From: Acanthochlamys bracteata | Lineage: Eukaryota; Streptophyta; Magnoliopsida; Pandanales; Velloziaceae | Direction: 5' to 3' | NCBI GenBank assembly: GCA_019914995.1 | Contig: CM034131.1 | Coordinates: 6,418,501 to 6,482,500 of the forward strand | Length of the DNA: 64,000 bases | Shown here: one piece after another, positions 24,401 to 34,980 of the stretch | How the letters are laid out: each line of letters begins with the position of its first letter | Numbering within the stretch: position 1 is the first letter of the stretch | The notes under the pieces: model-generated | Databases searched by the model: none | Told to the model about the DNA's origin: nothing | Seen by the model: the letters and a program-made list of their open reading frames with translations, nothing else | Made by a program: the position numbers and the translations under genes

Positions 24401-27092
24401 AGTCCAACTTATTAATCTTTCATTAACACATCAATCACGATGCATTCTAATTATGACAATGAAAGTTTAATAATTAATGCCGTTCTAATTATTAAAGGCA
24501 GATCCTTCAATTTCAAATGAAGTAACCCCGTTAACCACGTATAATTAATAGGCATGATAGATTAAATCTATGTTTACATTATGGAAATGCGAGACAAATT
24601 TTTTGATGTGAACTAGATAGCATTATTATTAGGTTTTCATTTGACAATAATGTGGAATTGTCTAGATTCAATTTCAATGATTGAATAAAATGTCTTATGT
24701 CTTAATTAATATACAGAATGTAGGGACCAAGGACAGACTATGAAACAGGTGAAAAGATTTATTCTATCTTAATGACAAGGACTACCCTACATTAATTCTT
24801 AGCTAGGTTGTACGTACCTTTAATGATCAAACTAATTAATAAGCCTTTATGTATTATAAACCAAATATTCTTTTTTTTAAAGTTGTTCTTATATACTTAA
24901 TTTCCTCAAAATTTGCGAGCGATTGATCACAGTCGCCAAATATGTTAGTGCGCTTAATTTCTAAATTAACATGCGAGTAATTAAAAATTTTGAAATCAAT
25001 CTAATAAAGGTATCAAGACACAATCTAATCTTCCTTCAGAAGGCATGCAAATAATGTAAGCTAGCTATATATATATATATATTTTTGATGAGAGAAGAGA
25101 ATCAGTACTAGACCATCTACTGCATGCATAAAAAAGATCAAATTCAGTCAAAGCAATTCTCTTCTCATGATCATCCATAATCATGCATTCATGTTTCTGG
25201 GTTTTTTTTTTTACGTGATCTACAAAAATCCCCACATTCATAATCCCAAGACTACAAACATATACAATCTACCTACCTGATTAACTATAAACCATGTCTC
25301 TGCCGCATTGCGTAAGAAAACAACTAAGATGATGAAGTGATTATTAATTTGAACAGATATGATCATGATCAGTTAGTTCTACAATGTTCAAATTGTATCA
25401 GATAAAATTTGTAACACCGGATCTATATGACAAAAAACATAAGATATAGATGATCGCGAATGAATGAAAATATATGAATGTTTGTCGGCGTGGTGATTGA
25501 GAACTGTTCATGCATGATCTTCATTTCATTTGGGAACGCACTCAGCCTGTCACCATATCGGACTGCGACCCCACGCGAGAATCTATCTGGTAATTTATCA
25601 TGCTACGCTCTGGAATTGTGTTTTGTGTAGACCAATCAGCAATCAGATCAGCTAGCACCACAATCCTTGTCTCTGCCTTCTCTCCTCGATCATCTAAAAC
25701 ATTAGCATATTATATTAGAACTGCTACGAATTTATCATTCTTTTCTGCATATATGTCGCAGAGACGGAGAGACATAATGCTTTATTCTCTGATCATATGG
25801 AATACGCACAGATCCGTACTCGTGTTCGTGTTTCGGGCATAGAACTAAACGTAGCAGGTTTTGGTGGATTTCTTCATTCATTCAGCAGTTAGTCATCTGC
25901 TTTCGTCAGTGATCAGAACACGTTCTCACGCCGAGAGACTTCCGTATCACCCCTCCCCTGCTTTGCTTGCTATTTTAGCAAATTAATTTGATTACATTAT
26001 ATTTATGATCTTCTATCAACGTATACTTGGATTCAAAATGTTCCTATGTAAAAAACCCTTATATATGAATATTTAGGTTAGCCAAGCCACCGCATCCGTA
26101 CGTTCAGTTCATTCTAAGCACCTCTTCAATCTGTTCCATTCCAGCTAGAATAATCCGTTTAACAACTGGCTAAGAATTTGCTTTTATACCTCTTCTTACT
26201 TTAATTTGTCAGGTTTGGTTTTTTGTTAGTTTAAAAACCAAAACATACTGATCTTTCTCGTTCTAGCTGTCTTCTAGAAAGAATAAGCTTAACCTTTGTA
26301 TATATTATATATGAAATAGTTTGAATCGTCCAAGAGCTATAGCAATTAGCAAAAGCTTGTTGCTTTACTTCAATTGATTGATGGGTAGAATAATGGTTTT
26401 GAGATCCCTCGGGACGCTACAAAATCCGTTTGTTAGTTCTCTCTCTTCTCTTTCCTTCAATCCTAACAAAAAATGAAAAAGCAACCAGCTAGCTAGAGAT
26501 CAATCAGAGAGACAATATAAAGAAAAGAAAGAAAAGAAACAGAGATTCCATGGTTCATCAGCTTACTAAGCTAAGCTTGTTGCTGCTATACATCGATCAA
26601 TGAATTATAATAGAGAAATTTGGTCGGTCACTGAGAGAGAGAGAGAGATGCTTCACATGGCTGTCCGTACAAAGCTGTGGCACGCCTGGGTCCTTAGTAA
26701 CGGTTTTCTCATGGCACTCTTTCCCTATCCCTCTCCTTCTATGTTCTCAAGCCAAAGCTCACATGGTAGCGTTGTCCCTTTCCAATGAAGGAATTTTCCA
26801 CTTCTTGCTTTATTACAAGAGCGTACACCACCGTGATCAGCAATATTATTTTATGGTACACTAAGCTATCAAGCTGGCTATCTACTTGCAGTAGAACTAC
26901 TACACCCTCACCATCATCCAAAGCTAAATTAACGAGAGAAACACAGACTTACGACATGGTTTCTTCGTCCTGCCACGTTTGCCTTGGGTCTCGTGCCAGC
27001 CCTTCTTCTTTGCCTCGGGATTCGCTTACCCATTATCCATCACCACTGCTGCTGTAAACTTTGCCCACATCTGCCATATAGACATCCATAAC
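21493..27092. other. AT-rich gene desert upstream of the Dof gene
   Basis: No supported gene. One MITE lies at 22167-22401. Further very AT-rich blocks occur at about 22430-22610 and 22880-23280. A (TA)n tract is at about 25065-25082 and a (GA)n tract at about 26632-26648. The last 2-3 kb is less AT-rich, has many AGCTAGCT-type motifs and probably includes upstream control sequence of the Dof gene. That role is inference from position. Confidence 0.45.
22167..22401. mobile_element. AT-rich MITE, 235 bp, with good terminal inverted repeats
   Basis: The left end TAGAGAATATTTAGAGGTGC pairs with the reverse complement of the right end, TAGAGGATATTTAGTGTTGC, and both continue TTAT. About 21 of 24 positions match. 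The body is AT-rich and non-coding. Size and ends match the MITE that the element at 31506-32290 interrupts. Confidence 0.7.
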
Positions 27093-27242
27093 CATAAATA
27101 GCTAATCTATCCATTACATTTCTCCTCTTCCTGCCGAAGTCTCTGATCATTGTTTATCTGGGTCCCATCTTCCACTTCTCTTCTTCTTCGTCTTCCTTCA
27201 CGTAGGTCTGTCTGATTTCGATTGTGTGATTCTGATTTACAA

Positions 27243-28889
27243 TGTTGTGCAATGGTGCCGATCTGGACATGCCTGGATTGACTCAGACATCTAGTGCGTG
27301 GCCGCAGGTTCATTCCATTTTATTCTTTCTTTATTTTGTTTAATCTCTATATACGTACATGCGTTGATGTTTCGATCCATTGTCTATATATTAATTAATA
27401 ATAAACTAGCTAAGCCAGAAAAAGATATATATACACAATTGAGAGAGCACGCAGGCAGGAACAAGTACTGGTAGTCCACACGTTCCGTCCACCGGCCTTG
27501 GCATTGTATATCAATCAGTCAATTATACTACATGCTTGTTTTGTTGCCTAGCTCTTGTCACCGAACCTTCTCTCTCTCTCTCTCCCGGCCTCTTCTTCCT
27601 CTTCTTCTTCTTCAGTTTCTTCCTCCATCATTCACGCTACTCTCCAACTTCATTTACTTGAATTCTGTTCTTTCTTTTCCGTCTGTCTTCTAGCTTCTCA
27701 GATTCCTTAAAATTAAGTTTATAGATAGTTTCTCATTTTTGGTTTATTTCTGTGGGTGTGCTAGCTAATGCAGATGATGGCCAGCGGCAGAGTCCTAGTG
27801 CCTGCAGCTACCCATAACCATGCCAGCAACAACAACAATATTAACGGCACCGGCGGCGGTCGTGCAGCCGGGCATAATAGGGTTATGGATCAACAACAGA
27901 ATAACAGCAACAACAACAACAACGAAGGGCAACTAACAGCACCTCTGCGATGTCCTCGCTGCGATTCCACAAACACCAAGTTCTGCTATTACAACAACTA
28001 CAGCCTCTCACAGCCAAGACATTTCTGCAAGGCATGTAAACGATACTGGACTCGAGGCGGAACTCTACGCAACGTCCCCGTTGGAGGCGGTTGCCGTAAG
28101 AACAAACGCGTAAAGAAGCCTTCGGTGACGGCAACATCCAACAGTACCACTACCTCTGCTGATTCAGGCTGCCAGCCCTTGTCTGGGACTGGAATTCCCT
28201 CGCTATCCCCCGCTGCCAAGCTCAACGTCCATGCCGGCTCTCGTTCAGCTGACAACCTTAGCAGTTTGTTCAACAACCTTATCGGTGCTGCCTCTTCGGA
28301 TACTGGTCTCGGCTTGCTCAGCTTGCAGAACGGCATCTCTACAGCAGCGTATGACCTCCCGCCGCAGATGAACCCGCTCGGCCTCGGTTTCGCTTCTAGC
28401 AATCAGCAGCACGACAGCAACGAAGATAAGTACAGTTCAGGCTTCGCAGCAACATCTCACCTCACACAGCAACTCCAGCCATCATCTTCATCGCTCTTGC
28501 ACGATTATTCTCTCCTTCGGTCTGCCCTCTCGTCTTCAACGGCATCTTCCATCCTTGTCTCTAGCCTTAAACAACCACAGAGGATTGAAGATTTTCAATC
28601 TATGTTTCCCTATGAAGCCTTGCAACAGGCATCGATCAAAGGTAACATGGAAATGTTTAAAGAGATGAAGGTTGAAAACGAAGGCGTCAATAATGTGATA
28701 GGTAGTAATAATAGAACCCACTGGCAATTACCTTTCGTCGAAAATGGTTACGAATCAATTGCTGGAGCTGCGGCAACTGCTCCGTGTGATCAATCATCTT
28801 CTCCATTCTACTGGAACACGGCCGCAGCTGTCGGAGCTTGGCCGGTGGACTCCACCAACTTTGGTTCATCTCTTGCTCCTCTCATCTGA
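27243..28889 (+). CDS. Dof zinc finger transcription factor
   Basis: Favoured model: exon 1 at 27243-27308 ([20 protein letters not shown] + PQ) and exon 2 at 27774-28889, joined in phase 0 (CCGCAG/gttcat, aatgcag/ATGATG), 393 residues. A single-exon reading from ATG 27768 (373 aa, with an in-frame TAG two codons upstream) is the alternative. The Dof domain is complete: CPRC...CKAC, a CX2CX21CX2C zinc finger (Cys62, 65, 87 and 90 in the single-exon numbering), with [20 protein letters not shown] and [18 protein letters not shown]. Dof proteins are plant-specific nuclear factors that bind AAAG sites. The flanks are low-complexity Asn, Gln and Ser; the C-terminus ends [10 protein letters not shown] cannot assign it to one Arabidopsis Dof. 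A TATA-like CATAAATAG near 27092-27100 and a CT-rich leader precede exon 1. Confidence 0.9.
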
Positions 28890-31001
28890 TCATTCCAATC
28901 CCCACCACCGTAATATTATTTTTATTTTTATTTTGTTCACTGAGCTAATTCTCTTAGTCCAGTCTCAAGTTTCTTTTTTCTTTGATTTTCTTTGGTTAAG
29001 TTTCATTGGATTTCTTGGGGCTATAGTCTGCGGGATACAAAGGTGAATGTGGATCGGAGAGATCATCTCGGCTGCAAAGGTACGCTTCAAAAGCCCTGCC
29101 ATCGTTTTTTATATTGTCGCTGCGGCGCCGAGAAGACCGTTTGCTCTGAGAGGAACTCTCGGATCCGTTCAGGTTGATGCAATATGTGTTATACCTCCTC
29201 CAGCTTCAGCTAGCTCTCTTCAATTCATGAACATCACTACCCTTTTGCAATGAGAAGAAGATTGCACCAAGTTCAAAAAAAATTGAAGAAGAAATTGAGG
29301 AGCAAGAGGATCTCAATTAACCAAGTTAATCGATCTGGTTCGAGTTTTCATGCATGTATATAGGCATTGGTATGGTATGGTATACCCCAGCTTCTTGTAG
29401 GCTACTTGTTGAACTCCTACTGTTCAAAGAATTTGTACTTTCTTCTAAAGTTTTGGTTCATTTAATTTTCATTTTGTGCTTCTGGGTTTCGTTTCTAAGT
29501 AATCGTGAGCGATCATGTTGCTCTTATTCCCACTACTATATATATATATATATATAAACCCTAGCTAATTACTTCTCTTTCACCATGTATATGATGGTTT
29601 TTCTTCTGTTACTCCTTAATGTTGAGGCAAATAATAAATTCATGCTGAATGTTGTATATGTATATACACCTGCTCTACTTAAGTTTTTGACAAATTAATT
29701 GCAAGAACAATTTTTACATCCAGTCGCTTGCAGTGCAGTAGTTTTTCTTCTAAGTAAGATCAATGTTGTTTGTGAATGATCTAAGATGATTAGATCAATA
29801 TTTAGATGTCTTCAATTAGGGACAAAGGACTCTGCAAACCATTTAATGCACTGAGATATGTAGCCCTTTGTTCTTCTTGTACTTTTAATTTGTTTGCCAG
29901 TTCAGATCTACTGACCTTTGATTACTTAAAAGAGATTTCAGTTATTACATATCATAGATGGTTACTGATTACATTCTGGCAAAGTATTTGGCATCAAAAT
30001 TCTGCTTGAATTTGCTAAAGAATTTAATGCATGCTGATCACTGTTATATATATAGATATATATATATATATATATATATATACATGAGATGTATTCTTAA
30101 AGCTACTTGTAACATTGTCCGGTATACATGTGTGGCAATTGCCAAAACACAAGTTGTCTTCTGGTTGCAAGAGATTAAAGCTTTTGTGCTCCTTAATTCA
30201 GTTGAAATCAACTTAGGTTCATGGCAATTAATATCACCTCCTTTCTTGCAAATTACAATATCAATCCTTGTTCTGGATGAAGTAATCCAATTCTTACAAA
30301 ACAAGTTAATATTTTGGTTTTTTTGGAAAAAAATATAATTTGAAACTTTTCTTTTAGAAAAAGCTTATTTAAAAAAAAAGTTATACGTATAAAGAGTTTA
30401 TAATGTATATTTCACATATAATTTTCAATTTTTTTTTTAAATTTTAAAATTACTATAGAAAGTTTATTGAAAAACAAGATGCTTATTTGAAATGGGGAAG
30501 CATCTCCATAAGCACTGCCAAAGGTGCACTTTTATTATATGAGTTTAGCGACCACTGTGACACTGTCCGGGTGTAAGACATAAAGTTACTAAAAACGCGA
30601 AGCTTTTTACATAATCTGTAGGACTTGAGTAAACTCTTTGACATAGACCAAGATCTCTTCATTGCAGTTTGAATCACTTTTTAGTTGTATTTTCTAGACT
30701 ATTTGCCTTAAGAACATGTTCATGCAGAATGAAAGAAGTGTTTAAAATTAAAGAGTTTTTTAGAAAAAAAAAAAAAGGTTTATTTTAAATTTTTTAAAAA
30801 CAAGTTTATTTTATTTTAAAAATAATATTACAAAAAATATATATATATAAAACTTTTATAGTATAAAATTTATTGAACATTTTACAATTTTTAAAAAATA
30901 TTTAATTATTATAAAAAAAACTAAAATAAAGTAATTAAATAGAATAAAAGAGAGTGCCAAAGAGTTGAGAAAGGTTGAAGTGTCTCTCAGCAATCCGGCT
31001 G
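28890..31001. other. Dof 3' flank and intergenic DNA
   Basis: The first several hundred bases are probably Dof 3' untranslated sequence. (TA)n tracts lie at about 29536-29556 and 30046-30081. AT-rich MITE-like stretches occur at about 30305-30528 and 30740-30960, but their ends could not be fixed. No coding exon was recognised. Confidence 0.4.
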
Positions 31002-31223
31002 CGTTTGGCTTTCAATTTTTCCGACGAAGCTTTTTAATTTTTAATTTTTAATTTTTTAACATATATTTTATAAGTATTTTAAAATTTTATTTTAAAATTT
31101 AAAAAATGTAAAAACAATTTACTTAATAAAATTTTTTTATATTTTTAAAATAAAAATAAAAATTCATTTTAAAAAAAATAAAAATATTTTTTACTTTATA
31201 AGCAATTCTAAACGGACGCTGAG
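31002..31223. mobile_element. AT-rich MITE-like block
   Basis: It starts near GGCTGCGTTTGGCTTTCAAT and ends near AAGCAATTCTAAACGGACGC. The reverse complement of the right end shares a CGTTTRG core with the left end. The body is long A and T runs, about 220 bp in all. Ends are approximate and no target duplication was confirmed. Confidence 0.45.
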
Positions 31224-31488
31224 TAGCTAGCAGTAAAACATTAGCACCAGCCTAGCAAAGTAGGAACGTATGAAGGACCGTTTCGTTAATCGTTTTTCTA
31301 CTTTTTAGAAAGGCTGCTGCTTTATGTATGCTCAAAACTATTGTAACTTGATGGGAATCTCCATATTGTAGGTCTGTATCAGTAAAGCCAGATCTAGCTT
31401 CAACGTGAAGCTTGTCGAACATAGAAATTTGTTCTCTCTTTTTCGTAAAAATTCAAAATTTGTATTACTTTTAGTGATAGCACATCTT

Positions 31489-32512
31489 TAGAAATAAGTT
31501 GGAAGCATAGTTATAAGAATCAAACCGAACATCGAATCGAAAAATTATCCGAATCACGATTTTCAGATTGACTGATCGAACTGTAAGATCAATAATATTA
31601 AAATATTTTTAGCTAATAATAATAATAATTATATTAAGAAATCTACTGTCAATGATACTACCAATAATAATAGCAATAGTAATTATAATAAAAAATTAGA
31701 GTATTTTATTATGGCATTACTATTAACAATAACAGCAATAATAATCGCTGCAAAAATTAAAATATTACCATTATGGTATTGCCATTATGGTATTGCCACA
31801 ACCAATAATAATAATAACAACTAAAATTTATAATAAAAAATATTAAATAAATTAGAAGATTAGAAAAAGATAAAACTATAAAATAGATAAATCATAAAAA
31901 AGATATAACTAATTTTTTTAAATATACATATTTGAGTCTAAATATTTTATAATATAAAAATTTAAAAATCACTAATAATTGATATTTACAAATAAGACAT
32001 AATCAATTATATTTTTGCATTATCACATCCAAATGCAAAATCTAAACTATATATTATTTTTCAACATACGGCTATTAATAATTATTTTTATATTAAATAT
32101 ATCATCAATTTAAAATTTTTTAATTAAATTTTTAAAATTTTTTTCAATCCGGTTTGATCCGGACGGACGAGTCGATCGGATTGAAGCGGATTAAAATAGA
32201 TCAAACCGAGTCGAAACGAATTGTTGCATAAACGGTCCTTTTGCAAATTCGGATCGATCCGGACGGGTCGGTTCGAATCTGACAATTATGATTGGAAGTG
32301 CTTAAAATAAAATTATTTTATTATTTTAATTTTTTTAATTAGTTTATTTTTTAGTTTTTAAAAATAAAAATTATTATATAAAAAATTGTACGATATATAA
32401 TTTATTTATATTTTAAATTCTAAAAAAATTAAATACTGTAAAAGATTTAATAGAAAATATTAAAATTTTCAAAAATAAAAATAGTATTATAACTATTACC
32501 AAACATCCTCTA
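31489..32512. mobile_element. AT-rich MITE interrupted by another transposon
   Basis: Left end TAGAAATAAGTTGGAAG (31489-31505) and right end, reverse complemented, TAGAGGATGTTTGGTAATAG. The element between 31506 and 32290, with its 8-bp duplication, splits the left terminus. Removing that insertion (785 + 8 bp) leaves a 231-bp MITE whose rejoined left arm reads GTTGGAAGTGCTTAAAATA, matching the 235-bp MITE at 22167-22401 in ends and size. Confidence 0.65.
31506..32290. mobile_element. Non-autonomous hAT-like element (785 bp) with 8-bp target duplication
   Basis: The left end CATAGTTATAAGAATCAAAC and the reverse complement of the right end, CATAATTGTCAGATTCGAAC, are imperfect inverted repeats. 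The flanks are GTTGGAAG (31498-31505) and ATTGGAAG (32291-32298), an 8-bp duplication with one difference. An 8-bp duplication is the hAT hallmark. Subterminal regions carry repeats of CGAATCG, GATCCGGACGG and AACCGA type. The centre is AT-rich with (AAT)n-like tracts and no coding capacity. Confidence 0.7.
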
Positions 32513-33792
32513 AAGTTCAAGTAGACGTATATTTATACAGCAAAGTTTATATGAATATTTGCTAAAGAACAGACTGCACAGAGCCATAGAGGAAATAGAA
32601 AATTGTCAGGTAGGGAGAGGGAAAGCAATCTGTAAAATTAGTTCAAGAACAAACAGCATCAGCAAATTTAAGGATAAAACTTCCAGCAACAGCCGTTACT
32701 GAAAATCTAGTTGTTAGATCTTCAATTAGCCTAAATCAGAATTAGTATTGAAAAGACTAGGGATGGCGTTCGAATGAAAAACATGCTGAGTTAAATTGGT
32801 AAGCAGGCAATCGGCTCGATTTGAACTGAACCAAATTGAGCCATGATTCGATAGACTTAACAATTAATGTATCTTAATTGTCTCATATTAAATGAATGCT
32901 AAATGCTTATATATAAAAGTGCTAATATATTAATAATTAGACATCAACTAAGTATGAAGATTCCGTCCAAGTATCCAACAATGTTTCCTATCTGGCTTGG
33001 ATGATTTTAGAGAACTAGCTATCATCCCAAAGCAGGTAGAAAATTTTTGAAGTCCTAGTGAAACCGAAACGAATTCAACCTCTGGCACAACCTTACCGTG
33101 GAAGCAAATAGACAAGGAACCATTCTTACCGCTACAACAGGCATCAATGACAAAAACCATTTCAAATGAAATCCAAATGAAACCCGCTACCGGTGATATG
33201 TACAGGCCAAGCGCGTTGTTTCAGTCGGTCACGTTTAGGTTGCAGTCAATTTCCTTGTTTTTGTTGTACTCATGAGTACTGTAGACATTATGGAATCTAC
33301 TCAAGGGCTTCACCTTGCCGCACTTTTCACCAGGCACTGGCAAAATGCAACAAAAACAACACCAAAGCCTTGCTCACGCCACGCCGTCTGCATGTATCTA
33401 CAGCACCGTTTGCTCTCGTGAAGCACTCATCATCTATCGCAATCTGTTCCATTCCATAAGAGGAAGGAATTCAAAAGTAGTAAGCATAAGATCAAAGATT
33501 TCCTAGTCTTTGTTAGCTTGATGCATTACTGTTATATTCTTATGGATATCTCTATATGCATAAGAATCGTAGTTCTCTGACCCTAATTTATTAGGCAAAC
33601 TAGTACCGAAGAACATGCATCCTTGCAGTTGCATCCCAGTGAAACACCTGGTGTCCAGAACTTCTTATCCATCGAGAGTCCTTCATGCAAATCATGAACT
33701 CCAGTAGCTGTCAAACCTTCCGTAAAACACTCATTCCCTGCTGCAACCTTGCTATATACCGTTGCGCTTTTTAGATACAGAGAAAAGGAGAA
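32513..33792. other. Intergenic DNA, nothing supported
   Basis: Several open frames of 60-90 codons occur on both strands (for example 33193-33459 plus and 32948-33160 minus). None has protein-like composition across its length, splice partners or a recognisable motif. Confidence 0.35.
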
Positions 33793-34523
33793 ATGTATCA
33801 GGGAGAAGTTACGGAATTGGGTGAGGTTTTGCAGGCAGTAGATTATTCAACACAGCAGGGAATCAAGAGGGAAAGGAATGCTGATGAGCCACCACTGCAG
33901 TGACCACACTGTAGCTTAAACTAACACTAAGTTCTACTACTACAACTACAGCCTCTTGCAGCTGCAACACTTATGCAAAACCTGCAAGCGTTACTGGATT
34001 CATGGTGGAACTCTTCGCAACATCCCTCCTCATGGAGGCAGTAGTGGTTCTGGAAACAAGCATCTCCACCATAACTGAACCAACTTCCCCTCACTATTGC
34101 TGACACAGCCTACTACCTACAACTGCTTGGCAGCTGCACTATTGAGACTTAACTTACTAACACCAACGTGCATTGCCCCAGTCATGCTTCAACTATTACC
34201 AACAAGTATTCCTTGCAAAATCAACTAATCGGACAAGTGCCAAATAGCCCAGTAGCAACAGTACTACCAATGCAAGTGGTACCAAGTGTTTTCAACAGCC
34301 ATGGGACTTGGCAACAGTTACAAACACCACTGCACCAGCGAATACCGAACACAAAGAACCTGTGTTACTTCTCCAATGCAAGCAATGGAAACAGCTATTA
34401 ACGTCACTGCAACCTGTACCATTGCTGGTGAGAATTATCTTGCAAAATGGTTCCAATAGCTTTGAACAACAGCTCCCTTGCTTCACCGGCCTTGGTGCTC
34501 TGCCATCCTCTTATTCCAACTAG
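33793..34523 (+). pseudogene. Decayed Dof zinc finger gene
   Basis: A frame opening MYQGEVTELGEVLQAVDYST leads to a broken Dof domain. The first zinc Cys codon is TGA, the second Cys is kept (PHC), one extra A then shifts the frame, and the frame resumes as [20 protein letters not shown]...[16 protein letters not shown] (about 33928-34030). The last two zinc Cys (LCKTC) remain, but GGGCRKNKR has decayed to [10 protein letters not shown] and the frame stops soon after. The downstream Ser/Thr/Pro/Asn-rich DNA to about 34523 looks like a former C-terminal region. The intact Dof gene lies 5 kb upstream on the same strand, and the two N-termini differ. It may be an old tandem copy or a relic of a different Dof subfamily member. 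Confidence 0.75.
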
Positions 34524-34980
34524 CATATATGTAACATTGGGAGAAGTATCTCTATTATTCATTTTGAAGTCCTCATTTGTTTTAGTTTGTCTCATTATTT
34601 AATAAACAAAGCTTGTACTTTCAGATAATTACTGTAAGATAGCTTGCTCTCTTCTTGTTAATTAATTGTAAATAGTAGAATTAAAATGCAGGCAAAACTT
34701 TCGTGATGACTCCCACAGTTATCTAGATATGTAAGACTACTATATCATAGGCAAGATAGACTGGGCTTTCTGCTAAAGTATTTGGCATTCCCTTCTTGAG
34801 ATTGATCAATCAATATTCCACATAAGATTTACAATGACGAAGTCTATACAGAAAACTAGTAATCACCACTGCTACCAACTTACGATTAAGAAAAATCATG
34901 ACATTTATAAACAAATCAACCAATACTTGCCTACCTGTGAAACCAAAGAATATGACACATTAAGAGGTTGCCATCAAGTC
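34524..34980. other. Short intergenic gap and BUB1 3' flank
   Basis: The stretch lies between the Dof relic and the BUB1 stop codon. It probably contains the BUB1 3' untranslated region, read on the minus strand. Nothing else was recognised. Confidence 0.4.

Noticed and set aside
29047..29253. 68-codon frame downstream of the Dof stop codon
   Set aside because: It probably lies in the Dof 3' untranslated region and no conserved motif was seen.
30044..30304. 86-codon minus-strand frame with a Tyr-Ile repeat
   Set aside because: The repeat is the translation of the (TA)n microsatellite.
33193..33459. 88-codon plus-strand frame
   Set aside because: Composition is erratic (many Cys, Ser and His), there is no motif, no splice partner and no promoter signal.
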